DNA of 64,000 nt from Paroedura picta (GCF_049243985.1 NC_135369.1:26148765-26212764), one strand, 5' to 3'. Shown: positions 53,744 through 63,237, numbered from the stretch's first letter. Numbers and translations are program-made. The notes: generated by a model from the sequence alone, not told the origin.

Positions 53744-56700
53744 ATGAATCTGCGTTGATTCGTTGCAACGAAGAGACCATCTAGCTAGCAGGTGGCGTGT
53801 GAGTTGCCGTTTCATCGTTGCCACACTCCCCCCGAGTGAAAAAAAAATCCCCCCCCCCCCCCGCACGGGCGCGATTTTCGGCCGAAAATAAAGGGAAAAA
53901 TAAAGGGAAAATAAACTGTGTGGTGCTTGGTGACTTAAAACAGCTCTGGGGAGGGACTGCAGCCGGGGAAGCCTCGCTGGGTGAATGAAGGCTCACCGGT
54001 TCGTTGATCTCCGCTCGCTCCGAGAAAAAAAATGGCGATCGCTTCGCCGGAAGATCAGAGGAGAGAGCCAGGGGGAGGGACTTTGCTGAAACCACAACAA
54101 TGGTAACGCACAGAACTTTCCCACTAGTGTTGCAGATTGGTTGCAAGAGTGTAGCGCTTTCCGGAGGGTGAATCCACTCTTTGGGATTTCCCTGAAAGTG
54201 CTACAACGACGTGCTTTTTGCAGATCTGTTTCAGGAGTGTAGCAGATCGTCTACGACCTTGTGCATAACCGCATTTTTGTAGCGATTACAATTTGCCACA
54301 CTCCTGCTACAAAGAATCTGTGCGGAATGGCCCAGATACTTCAGCTCCAGCCCTCATGTTCCATGAGGGTCACATCAGTCCTTGAAAGGCAGCAAAGAGG
54401 ACATGCTGCAAGGCTCCCATCCTGCTTCATGGTATAGTGGTGAAGAGTGGGAGCCTATAATCTAGAGATTCAGGTTTGATTCCCCACTCCTCCCTCTGGG
54501 TAATCTTGCTGGCTGACCTTGGGCTAGTCACAGTCCTGGCAGAGCAGTTCTCGCAGAGCGATTCTCTTAGAGCTTTCTCGGCCCCCACCTACCTCACAGG
54601 GTGCCTGTTGTAAGGAGAGAAAAGGAAAGGTGTTGTATGCCACTTTGGGACTCCTTTGGGTGGTGAAAAGCGGGGTGCAACAAACCAGCTCTTCTTCTTC
54701 TTTTGCAGGCAGGTAGGTAGGTAGGATTTGGCTTGAGCCCTGACTCGAGGAAAGAGGAGCCTTGGCTGCGTGCACGATCCAAGCACAAGCAATTGGCACC
54801 AGCTGTCCACTGCATCTGTCCCTGGCTTGACAGGCCACTGTGCAGGGAGCCTCTCATTAGCAAATTGACAAGGGGGGGGAAGAGCATAGCTGGAGTCCTG
54901 GCAGGCTTGCAAAGGACCACTGGGAGCTTCTTAGCAGGGCAGGAGGTGATTTGCAGTGCGTAGAGAAATGATGAACACCAGAGAGACCAGTCTGGGCGGG
55001 AGGTGGAATTAACAGCCTACCGTTAAAGGGGCAGGGCTAGGCCGGCATTCCTCCCCTGACCCTTTAAAGCATCCTGACTTTGTGCACTAGTTTGATTTCG
55101 GGAAGGGGGGCAGGAAAGCAGACAGAAGAAGGGTGCTCTTTCTTCCAAGGTGCATGAGAAGTGATGGTTGGAACAGCCCTGCCAGACTGGAAGAATCAAC
55201 ATCCCGCCTTCCTTGGCCCCCATTCAAATCAGCCCCCTGCGCCCTGCCTGAAATTTAGCTGTTCAAGGCACTGGGAAGTTTCTGATCTCCATCTATCCTG
55301 GTCTGAACCTTTGGCAGTTCAGTATATATATTTATTTATACTTGCTGGGATCTCCAACAGGGAACGAAAATGGGTTACACCATCAATCTTATGTCTTTCA
55401 TTTCCTCCTGACAACAACAGCCTGGTGAGATAGATTAGTCTAAGCAAATGTGGCAGACCCTAGGTCTTCTATGATATCATGAGGACGGAAACCTGGGTCT
55501 CTCCAATCCTGGTACAACACTCCGGCCATTACACTGCAACAGCTCCTATCCAGTCAATAAAAAATCCCTCTATCTATATTTCTCTGAAATCGAAGGAGCC
55601 GACCTACCTGAATATATTTCATAGCATCATAGAGTTGGAAGGGACCTCCAGGGGCATCTAGTCGGACTTCCTGCACAATGCAGGAACTTACAACAACCTG
55701 CTCACCCACAGTGACCCCAATGTCATGCCCACCCCCAAAATCTCCAGAATCCAGCCTGGCCTGGAAGAAATTCACCTACCATCTCCCAGGGGTGATCAGC
55801 AATTCCCTGGGTATGCAAGGAAGGGCCGCAAGAGACAAACACTGGCACATCCCTTCCTGCCCACCTACTCACACTCTGCCTAAGTTCATAAAATGTAACT
55901 AAACGTGTCTAAAGCCACATATATATTATTTAAATCCTGCCAAGAAGAACTGATCCTATTGAAGGACTTCATTAGCAAACATTAAGTTGAAAAACAACCA
56001 CTGATGAAAACTCACTTGAAAACAGTTTTAATCTGGAGGCCGTTTTGGTTGTTCTATTAAAAGACGAGATTAGACATGTTTAGTTACATTCATTGTGAAA
56101 TTGTTTATTATAGCCTAGGATAGGTTCTTTTTTCTGTTATTATACCCATTTCGAACCGTCCTTTTTTGTGTGGTAAGTTCATAAAATGAGCATTTCTGTC
56201 AGAAATGTCCAAGATAATGGCTGACTGTAAGCAACCATGTCCATTGATGTCAGTGCCTTTCTCACCCTGGGATCCAAGTTCTGACTGAGCAGGGTTCCCA
56301 AGTGCAGGTTCAGAAATAAGGAGAGATTTGAGGAGGAGCCTGAGAGGGTGGGGTTGAGGAAGGGGAGTGTCCTTGGCAAAGTATAAGGCCATGCAGTCCA
56401 CCTTCCAAAGCAGCCATTCTCACCACAAGAAGAGGAATAAATGTTTTAAATCTGTTGTAATTCCAGGGGATTTCCAGCCCTCCACCTGGAGGTTGGCAAC
56501 CTTACCACTGAGTCAGTTTTATAAACATTTGGATTCTGTTCAGCTCTCCAGATTCTCCACTCATGTCCCCTGTGAGGAAATGCCCCACTGCTATGTCAAA
56601 AGGACATTTTCCCTCTGTGCTGGGGGGAGAGGGGAAGGGGCCAGGAAGCAGGTACATGGAATGGGGAGAGGGAGATCTTCCCAGAATTCCTAGGTGAGGG

Positions 56701-59700
56701 GTTTCCTATGGGAGGGGGCGGGAAAAGAATATAGGATTGTGACTAGAGAAGTTTTTTGAGGGGTCTCTCAACTCAGGGTCTCTTGTCTGCTGATCATCAG
56801 CTTGCTCTTGGGAGAAGAGGTGAGCAGCCATCTTGGGCATGTGAGCAATGAAAGGTGCCTGCCCTGTATTTAAGATCAGAATAGGGCATGTTTAGCAGAG
56901 GGACAGAAGTACTGCATTTTATTCCGTTTCTTTTTGTCTCTTTCGTTTAACTCTGATCTGTGCTAAAGATTTGCTTTTTTGTTCTTTTAATAAATTTTAA
57001 ATGGGCCATGGTTCTCTGATCCATGTCATGCTCCCCTGCCTCGGAAACACTAGTGGAAGTGCAAAGGGAAGACCCAGAGGGGTGGACCCTTGCAGTATTT
57101 CACCCCCCACAGTGTTCAGGAGCTGGGGCTGTGGGAGACCACAGAGGCAAGGCCTCGGGTGTGGAAGGGGCAGCTAGGAGCCCTGGCTCTCCCAGCTGCA
57201 ACCCTGTACTTTAGCCAGGTGGTGGCAGCAATTACCCAGAGAATTAATTTTGCCACCCACCTGGAGTTGGCAACCATCCAGAACAGGGGGTGGGTAAGGA
57301 CAGAACTAGGCCTGCAAGGCAAAGGTAGGCTGGTTCCGCCACATTCTCAATAGAAGTTTATCATAATAAGTATCACAAGAAGTAAGAAAATGTTTTTTGA
57401 TGTTTGACAATATAGCAAATGCTCAGAGGGAAATCAAGTCCTGGCAAGATATTAGAGATGAGGGAATCAACATGCAATGGCTGCTGTATTATCCATCAGC
57501 TTCAAGGCTAAAAGAGATTGCCAATAAGGAAGGTGGAACTCTAGGAGAGGTGGAGAGATGACAGGCAGGTGACGTCCAGCTGCTCTGAGACTCCTTCAGA
57601 TAGTAAAAAGTGGGGTACAAAAATCCAGCTCTACACTGTGTAGTGTATGAAGTGCTATCAAATCTCTTCTGACTTATGTCAAGTGGCTTCCCATTGGCTC
57701 CCTCTGCTGAGTCTTCCTTGGGGGTATCCCTTCCAAGGACGGATCCTGTTTAGCTTCCGAGATCTGATGAATTCAGGCCATTCCATGCCACTCTCCCTCC
57801 CTCCAATGACTAATTAGTTGAAATGACAACTACCTACACAAGTCATAGCTCCAAGCATGAGAGGAGGAGGGAGGGAGGGAGGGAGGGTAGGAGGGTGGGA
57901 GTATATGAGCCAAAACAAAACAGGTCAGTGCCTTTGGGGAATGAACGCTGGCTTGTTCATGATGTAGCTCAGCAGGTTTTCAGGGGGGTTTCATGCACAA
58001 GACAGAATCTGGCCTAACCATAAAGAGACAGAAGGAAGCAGTGAGTGGGGCGGAAACACAGGTGGCTTCCACACAGAAGCGATTCTCTGCTTTCCTCTTA
58101 TTATTACAGTGAACGCTAAGAAATATACTAACCATTAATAATTAAAAAGAAAATAAAACGGCAAAAGAGCCTGCTGGAGGTGGGGGAAATGGCAGGCAGG
58201 AATGGAAATTGTGCCGGGTACAGCTTCGGATGTCGGTAGAGGAGAACAGAAATCCTCATCTTCCCTCAACACTTTCCGCAAACCTGCTTTCTTTGTCCTC
58301 TTCCAGAAAAGACTGCATCCAAATGCATCTGGGGAAGCTCAGAGCAGTGCCAAGAAAAACCTGGAAGGTCAGCAGGAACATGACATAGCGTGGAAGTCAA
58401 AATAAAATCTGCTGTGCAGACTAAAGGGCTCTGTGCCGCACCATCCAAAGACCCCCAAATCCCCACACTCTAACTGTAACTGCAGAGAAAATTGAGATCT
58501 GTTCCAGAAGCGAGGCTGAGAAGGACTTCCAGTTCTTAAGAGTTGCTGAAGCTCAAGTTAGACATGCTGCACATCTTTGTGTTCAAATCCAGCTCTGCCC
58601 GGCAATGACCCTGTCCTCCTTTTCTCTTTCTTTGCAGATAGGCCTCCATCCCCGGTCAATGTAACCGTCACCCAGCTCAAAGCAAATTCAGCCACTGTCT
58701 CTTGGGATGTCCCCGAGGGAGATGTCATCATTGGCTATGCCATCTCACAGCAGGTAAGTCTGGCACAAGGACCTGGGCTCATATAGCACCCCCCAGGCCT
58801 ATGACTCTTTGGGCCCCTGGTGGAAGATGTTCCTTTCCCCCAGCTGGAGGGTGATGCCCCCTTCCTGGCTGGGCCCTCTGACTACCTCCCCGGTTCCGGC
58901 AGCGGCAGGATGGACAGATGCAGAGATTCATCCGAGAGGTGAACACCACCAACCGGGCCTGCGTGCTGTGGGATCTGGCGGAGGATGCGGACTACATCAT
59001 CCAAGTTCAGAGCGTCGGCCTCTATGGAGAAAGCCAGGCCAGCAAGAGAGTCCATTTCCGCACCCTGAAGCAGAGCGATCGTCTCCCGTCCAACAGCTCC
59101 AACCAGGGTAAGCCAAGCAGAGCAAAAAAAAAGAGCCTCCAAGGGAGAATTTGTTCTATCCCCTTCTCCCACTCTTCAGAGACCTGCTTTAAGCATGCAG
59201 GACTTTGGGCTTCTGAGGAGGTGGGCAGTGTCCCTGTGGCACATGTGGATCAGTATCTGTGAATCCATCTCCCTCCCCTGCATGTCTCCTAACAATTCCT
59301 GGACCCCTCTTGATGGGAAAGAAAACCCAGGAACAACCTCCTTCCCGGCAGCAATCAGATAAGATAAAGGAGGGGGTGGAAGTGAGGCAGAGGCTGGGGC
59401 TGGGGCTGGGGCTCAGCTCGGTGGTCGAAGATCTTCAATCTAATCCCCAGCATTTCCAGTTAAAACCATCAGGTGGCAGGTGAGGTGGAAGACCTCCACC
59501 TGAGACCTGGGAGAAGCTGAGGCTAGTCAGGTAGTCAAGAGTGGATGGTCTAGTGACAGACCAGTGGTCAGCAGAGAGAGGGTGGTATATTCCCAAGTGT
59601 GTGGATATTCTCTCCCCTGCTCCACCCAAGTTCCAGGACCGAGCCCCGGGAAGTTGATGAAGTTTCGCGGCTGAATTCCAGCAAGGCTTGGCCCTTTGTG

Positions 59701-61398
59701 TTCCTTACAGGAGACATCACAGTGGAGGGACTGGACAAGGAGCGTCAGCTGCAGACAGGGGAGATTATCATCATTGTGGTAGTGCTGCTCATGTGGGCAG
59801 GTGAGTCGGATCTATGTCGCTTCCACATCACATAGGCACGTGGCACTCATTTCTGGCACTCTTCCCCTTTAAGGAGGGTAATTGCAGAGAAATGGGGGCT
59901 GAAAGCGGGAGACCCCGGCCCCACTGGGGGTTCTGGCATCCCTACGGCTTGAGAAGGGAGGATTGCGTCAAGTATCTCAAGCTCCCTCCCCTCCCCAAGC
60001 TCTTCCCCAGCCCCCCCACCTCAGATCTTCAGGACTTTCCTGGCGTCCCTCACTGCAGAGAGGCCTGTCCAAGCACTTGTTCTGCTGCAGTAACTGGGAT
60101 GCAGGAAGTGAGCCAAGCCCGGAAAGGACACTGAGGAACCTCCTGCACACAGGGAGGGCACCAGCTGGGCAAGCAGCAGCGAATGTGGAGGAACCCTGGC
60201 ACGGAGGCCGTGGGGATGGGATGGGGCCCCAGGGTCGCCTAGTCCAGGGGTAGTCAAACTGCGGCCCTCCAGATATCCATGGACTACAATTCCCATGAGC
60301 CCCTGCCAGCATTGGCTGGCATTCTCTGGCAGGGGCTCATGGGAATTGTAGTCCATGGGCATCTGGAGGACCCCTGACCTAGTCCAACCCCTTGCTCAAT
60401 GCAGGAAAGTCACAGCTACCTTACCCCCCCTGCCCCCCCCCAGTGATCCCTGCTCTATGCCCAAAGGAAGGCAAAAAATCTCCTGCATCCCTGATCAGTC
60501 TGGCTTGGAGGAAAATTTCTGGCTTGGTATAGGGCAGCGGTTCTCAACCTTTTCACTGCCGCAATTCCAACTGCGGCGGCAGCAGCACCACCAGGGGGTG
60601 GTATGTGCGCGCACACAGCGTGCTTGGGCGCACAACAATCGAGGCGGTGTGGAGGCGACCAGTGCCATGGCTCCGCCACCTCCGCCCGCCACTGCCACTG
60701 CCACAGCAGCAAGCAACCTGGTGACCCTGCAGAAGGGGCCAGGTGACCCCAAATGGGGTCACAACCCCTAGGTCGCTATACCCACTGGTATAGGGGTTAA
60801 GAACGGCAGCCTCTGGGTTTGATTCCCCACTCCTCCACATGAAGCCTGCTGGGAGATCATGGGCCAGTCACAGTTCTCTCCCTCAGAACTCTCTCATCCC
60901 CACCTGTCCCCCAGGGGGGCTGTTGTAGGGAGAGGAAAGGCAGGGGGCAGTAAGCCGCTTTGAGACTCCTGAGGGGAGAGAAAAGAGAGGCACAAAATAC
61001 CAGCTCTTCTTCTTCCTTCGGGACCCCAGCATTACCCAAATCCCAAATCCCTAGTGATTCCTGGAAATCAACACTGCCGTCATACGGCCGTATAGCCCCC
61101 ACTTAAAAACCTCCCGAAGAGGACAGCCCACCACCTCCCGAGGAGGCTGTGCCACTAAGTTCTTCCTCATGATGATTGGGGGGGGGGGGCAGCTAAAGTG
61201 AGGCAAGGTGGCTAAGCAAGGCTGTCTTTTTCTTCCACCGTCCACCGCCCTGGTGGCGCCCCAGCCGTCATTGCGCTCTTTTGCAAGCAATACGACATCA
61301 TCAAGGACAACGATTCCAACAACAACAAGGAGAAGACCAAGCCTTTATCGGAACACAGCACTCCAGAGCGGCCAGCAGGGGGCCTCCTGCGCAGCAAG
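46484..61398 (+). CDS. FNDC4: Fibronectin type III domain-containing protein 4, exons 1-5 (3' end outside window)
   Basis: Five exons join in frame to 208 residues. FNDC4 is a small type I membrane protein, close paralogue of FNDC5/irisin, whose ectodomain can be shed and is reported to be anti-inflammatory. Order: signal peptide (1-26, ending CDLCLVRA, beside human CDLGFVRA), FNIII domain from RPPSPVNVTVTQLKANSATV to VHFRTLKQSD (about 28-125), stalk with DITVEGLDKERQLQTGE, membrane segment IIIIVVVLLMWAAVIALF, and cytosolic tail CKQYDIIKDNDSNNN. SDRLPSNSS and DITVEGL mark FNDC4 and not FNDC5. Two N-glycosylation sequons (NVT, NTT) are present. The tail then reads KEKTKPLSEHSTPERPAGG LLRSK, recalling FNDC5. 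The short last exon (…SPSINTIDV in human) was not found up to 64000. Intron 1 is 12 kb. The start has a full Kozak context (ACCATGG). Confidence 0.95.
48049..48297 (+). repeat. Sauria-type SINE, old copy
   Basis: 'ACTCTAATCTGAAGAACTGG' with 'GGTTTGATTCCCCACTCCTC' (B box), 'CAGCTGGGTGATCTTGGGCT' and a worn 3' half. Confidence 0.7.
48302..48394 (+). mobile_element. CR1 LINE 3' end
   Basis: 'GATCCTGCGTTGAGCAGGGG' then 'GTTGGACTAGATGGCC' and three ATTCTATG tail units. Confidence 0.92.
48518..48653. mobile_element. Palindromic hAT-type MITE with perfect 8-bp duplication
   Basis: CAGGGGTAGTCAAACTGCGG ... CTGCAGTTTGACTACCCCCG. GTGTAGAA flanks it exactly at 48510-48517 and 48654-48661. Confidence 0.95.
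49688..49850 (+). repeat. tRNA-derived SINE (Ala/Cys-like head)
   Basis: 'TTGGCTCAATGGTTTGCGTA', 'GGCTCCAGGTTCAATCCCCA' and 'CCAGTTAAAGAAGGATCAGG'. Confidence 0.75.
49919..49985. mobile_element. Half of a palindromic hAT-type MITE
   Basis: Only the right arm remains: 'CATGGGAATTGTAGTCCATG' through 'GGTTGACTACCCCTG'. Confidence 0.85.
50930..51125 (+). repeat. 5S rRNA-derived SINE
   Basis: 'AAGTCTCCGAAGCTTTGGTT' then 'AATATTTGGATGGGAGACCA' keeps the 5S rRNA box C region (TGGATGGGAGACC). Tail 'GTGGCTTGATGGGAC'. Confidence 0.85.
51637..51903 (+). repeat. Sauria-type SINE
   Basis: 'TGTGGTGTAGCGGTTAAGAG', 'CAGGTCTGATTCCCCACTCC' and 'GGTATAAAAACCAACACTTT' with a TTC-rich tail. Confidence 0.88.
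53020..53225. repeat. Fold-back repeat fragment
   Basis: 'AGTCTTAAAGGGGCCACTGG' and 'GCTTCAGACCAACGTGGCTA' are the outer-arm sequences also seen at 18319, 26325 and 63238. Confidence 0.55.
53420..54333. mobile_element. 914-bp nonautonomous DNA transposon, GGGCCATTCCGCAC ends
   Basis: The ends GGGCCATTCCGCAC and GTGCGGAATGGCCC are perfect 14-bp inverted repeats, flanked by AGA on both sides (possible 3-bp duplication, PIF/Harbinger-like). The interior has no transposase, several short palindromes and an (AC)n run at 53691-53739. The minus-strand frames across it are not genes. Confidence 0.85.
53691..53739. repeat. (AC)n microsatellite inside the 914-bp element
   Basis: About 24 CA units. 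Confidence 0.95.
54427..54703 (+). repeat. Sauria-type SINE
   Basis: 'CATGGTATAGTGGTGAAGAG', 'CAGGTTTGATTCCCCACTCC' and 'CAAACCAGCTCTTCTTCTTC'. Confidence 0.85.
55325..55545 (-). repeat. tRNA-derived SINE, third family
   Basis: On +, 'TTTATACTTGCTGGGATC', 'GACAACAACAGCCTGGTGAG' and the reversed head near 55490-55540. Confidence 0.55.
55618..55860 (-). mobile_element. CR1 LINE 3' region
   Basis: 'ATCATAGAGTTGGAAGGGAC' then 'CTCCAGGGGCATCTAGTCGG' and the same body as 43170-43400. Confidence 0.88.
55893..56176 (+). mobile_element. Fold-back family copy with CTGATGA...GAAA core
   Basis: Core at 56001-56021; 'CTGGAGGCCGTTTTGGTTGT' and 'CATTTCGAACCGTCCTTTTT'. An inverted homologue lies at 21755-22170. 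Confidence 0.65.
56290..56502 (+). mobile_element. MITE of the AGGGTTGCCA family
   Basis: 'AGGGTTCCCAAGTGCAGGTT', 'CCATGCAGTCCACCTTCCAA' and 'CACCTGGAGGTTGGCAACCT'. Confidence 0.75.
57570..57636 (+). repeat. Sauria-type SINE 3' fragment
   Basis: 'CTGAGACTCCTTCAGATAGT' and 'GGGGTACAAAAATCCAGCTC'. Confidence 0.6.
57650..57795 (-). repeat. 5S rRNA-derived SINE
   Basis: Minus strand: 'ATCAGATCTCGGAAGCTAAA' then 'CAGGATCC', the 5S rRNA intermediate-element region; tail 'CATAAGTCAGAAGAGATTTG'. Confidence 0.8.
57866..57896. repeat. (GGGA)n short tandem repeat
   Basis: GGAGGGAGGGAGGGAGGG-type run. Confidence 0.85.
58638..58753 (+). CDS. FNDC4: FNDC4 coding exon 2 (FNIII, first half)
   Basis: It completes an Asn, then RPPSPVNVTVTQLKANSATV and SWDVPEGDVIIGYAISQQ. 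Acceptor TTTCTTTGCAG, donor GTAAGT. Confidence 0.97.
58903..59107 (+). CDS. FNDC4: FNDC4 coding exon 3 (FNIII, second half)
   Basis: RQDGQMQRFIREVNTTNRAC, VLWDLAEDADYIIQVQSVGL, and HFRTLKQSDRLPSNSSNQ, plus one base. Confidence 0.97.
59395..59580 (+). repeat. tRNA-derived SINE (Ala/Cys-like), in FNDC4 intron 3
   Basis: 'GCTCAGCTCGGTGGTCGAAG', 'CTAATCCCCAGCATTTCCAG' and 'GTGGAAGACCTCCACCTGAG'. Confidence 0.7.
59711..59800 (+). CDS. FNDC4: FNDC4 coding exon 4 (stalk and membrane segment)
   Basis: It completes a Gly, then DITVEGLDKERQLQTGE and IIIIVVVLLMWA. Confidence 0.97.
60245..60376. mobile_element. Palindromic hAT-type MITE, 7/8 duplication
   Basis: CAGGGGTAGTCAAACTGCGG at the left, GGAGGACCCCTG at the right. 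Flanks GCCTAGTC and ACCTAGTC. Confidence 0.9.
60378..60533 (-). mobile_element. CR1 LINE 3' region
   Basis: 'CCTAGTCCAACCCCTTGCTC' then 'AATGCAGGAAAGTCACAGCT' and 'CTGGCTTGGAGGAAA'. Confidence 0.75.
60534..60772. mobile_element. hAT-like element with GC-rich interior
   Basis: 'GCAGCGGTTCTCAACCTTTT' is a typical hAT end; 'CCCCAAATGGGGTCACAACC' then 'CCTAGG' is the usual distal part. Confidence 0.6.
60776..61016 (+). repeat. Sauria-type SINE
   Basis: 'ACTGGTATAGGGGTTAAGAA', 'GGTTTGATTCCCCACTCCTC', 'ATGAAGCCTGCTGGGAGATC' and 'ATACCAGCTCTTCTTCTTCC'. Confidence 0.88.
61265..61398 (+). CDS. FNDC4: FNDC4 coding exon 5 (cytosolic tail)
   Basis: It completes an Ala, then VIALFCKQYDIIKDNDSNNN and KEKTKPLSEHSTPERPAGGL LRSK. 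The end is placed at AAG|GTCCGT, a weak donor; reading through would add about 60 intron-encoded residues. Confidence 0.88.
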
Positions 61399-61539
61399 GT
61401 CCGTGGGCCCCCAGGGGGGGTGGGCAGGGGGGCAGGCAAAGGCTGGCCTGGGCACGGTGGAGCAAGAAGTTGGAAGGGGCATACAGACCATACAGCCCAA
61501 CCCCCTGAGAGGAAGGGAAAGGTATTTGTCAATGACATT

Positions 61540-61859
61540 GAAGCTTCTTCTGGTAGTGAAAAGCGGGGTATAAAAACCCACCTCTTCTTCAGCTTGGTGT
61601 AGTGGTTAGGAGTGCAGATTTCTAATCTGGCAAGCTGGGTTTGATTCCCCGCTCCCCTACACACAGCCATCTGGGTGAACTTTGGGCTTGCCACAGCACT
61701 GATAAAGCTGTTCTGACCGAGCAGCAATATCAGGGCTCTCTCAGCCTCACCCACCTCACAGGGTGGCTGTTGTGGGGAGAGGAAAGGGAAGGCAAATGTA
61801 GGCTGCTTTGAGACCCCTTCTGGTAGAGAAACGCGGCCTATGAGAACAAACTCTTCTTC
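61540..61859 (+). repeat. Sauria-type SINE, full copy after a 3' fragment
   Basis: 61540-61590 is the 3' end of one copy; 61591-61859 is a second, with 'TTGGTGTAGTGGTTAGGAGT', 'GGTTTGATTCCCCGCTCCCC' and 'CCTATGAGAACAAACTCTTC'. Confidence 0.88.
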
Positions 61860-62264
61860 TAAACTCCCTGCAGCGACCAACAGGCACTTAGCAGTAGACC
61901 GCCTGGCTTCTCTGGTCCCAGGGAGTCCCACCCTGACTCAGGTTTCTTTGTTGTTCCAAGACGCTTTTGCTCAGGAATATAAATTCAACGGTTCCCAGTA
62001 GGTGGCAGCACATGCAGTTTATATGAGGCAAAGAAATCTAAAAGACGACGGTTTGATGGATTTTGGAGACATTTGAATTAAAATCACATTGATTGCTCCA
62101 ATGTCCAGGAAACGTACTGGGAGGAAAGTCAGTGTGATAAGATACTCTCTAGTGAGTAAACTGAGGAGTACGGCACTCGGGGCTCTTGGCTGGAAACAGT
62201 TTGAAGTGAGATTACATGCATAAACACCCCAAATCCTGTTTTTCGGAGATAAATATTCTGCTTA

Positions 62265-62405
62265 ATAGAGGTTTAATGTGTGGAAATGGGCAGCTGAAGC
62301 TTTTTAATGGCATGGAGGTAAATAACAACACCTAGTAAATAGCATCCCATTACGCCTCAATTGAAGGGACAGGACATTTTTTAATCCAGGCAGCTGGCAA
62401 TGCTA
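62265..62405 (-). repeat. Interspersed repeat shared with 14883-15010
   Basis: 'TTAATGTGTGGAAATGGGCA', 'GAAGGGACAGGACATTTTTT' and 'CCAGGCAGCTGGCAATGCTA'. Confidence 0.5.
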
Positions 62406-62953
62406 ACAGCCGCGTGTATTCCCAGAGAGCTCTCTTTGGACAGAAAACAGATTCCGACAAAATTAACTTTTCATGATAATTGCTGTTGCTTCCCCACAGA
62501 AGCCTGTACCTTCCTGGTTCCCTAGCTCCTTTCTTAAGCACTGGTGTTCCATTTGCTACTTTCCCTTAAGTGAAAAATATGTTTTTGTTAGGAGACTACC
62601 AGCTTCACACCAGAGAGCCACAAAACCCCTCAAGGCATGTGCTTGTGTGCGCTATGCCAATCTTTCCCCCAGTGCATCTGGCTGGCAGCAGGCTCAGGAC
62701 TGACAAAAGGAAGCGTTTTCCCCCAGGCCATTAAATATGCTGCCACAAAACAGGACCTAGTCCTGTTTCAGATGACGCAGCTTCTTCAGTAGGGTCTGGT
62801 TTCACGGCAGTCCTGTAATGTGTAGACAGGAATCGCAGCGGCAGTTGGAAGTTGTCATCCCAGCTTGTGAGAAAACAGCACCAGCAGTCGGGTGACTCAC
62901 TGTCCTGTTCTCATTTGCCAGAGCCAAATCTGTAAGGCAGCCATCTTCTAGAC

Positions 62954-63091
62954 CAGGGGTAGTCAAACTGCGGCCCTCCAGATGTCCATGGACTACAATT
63001 CCCAGGAGCCCCCTGCCAGCGTTCGCTGGCAGGGGGCTCCTGGGAATTGTAGTCCATGGACATCTGGAGGGCCGCAGTTTGACTACCCCTG
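62954..63091. mobile_element. Palindromic hAT-type MITE, 7/8 duplication
   Basis: CAGGGGTAGTCAAACTGCGG ... CCGCAGTTTGACTACCCCTG, nearly perfect arms. Flanks TTCTAGAC and GTCTAGAC. Confidence 0.95.
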
Positions 63092-63237
63092 GTCTAGACA
63101 GCCTTTCCTGTCATGGACAGGTAGCAAAACAGGGCCCGAAACCTGGGTAGTTCTGAAGTTATGAACTGAGAAACGGTGTACAGAAAGAGGCTGCAGTGGA
63201 TTCTCAAGCCGCCTTTTGTATGGTTATCTCTGCTCAA

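Larger units (their letters stand above)
46563..58637. other. FNDC4 intron 1
   Basis: 12 kb. Contents are given in the separate repeat entries. Stretches 46.7-48.0, 48.8-49.6, 51.2-51.6, 52.1-53.0 and 56.5-57.6 kb show no recognisable feature. Confidence 0.6.

Noticed and set aside
53207-53866. 219-codon minus frame
   Set aside because: It crosses a MITE boundary and an (AC)n run, giving a Cys-Val repeat; no domain.
2885-61859. Functional tRNA or 5S rRNA genes
   Set aside because: All tRNA-like and 5S-like heads are fused to SINE bodies and have lost the full fold, so they are repeats and not RNA genes.
61212-61931. 239-codon minus frame
   Set aside because: It is antisense to FNDC4 exon 5 and to Sauria-type SINE sequence.
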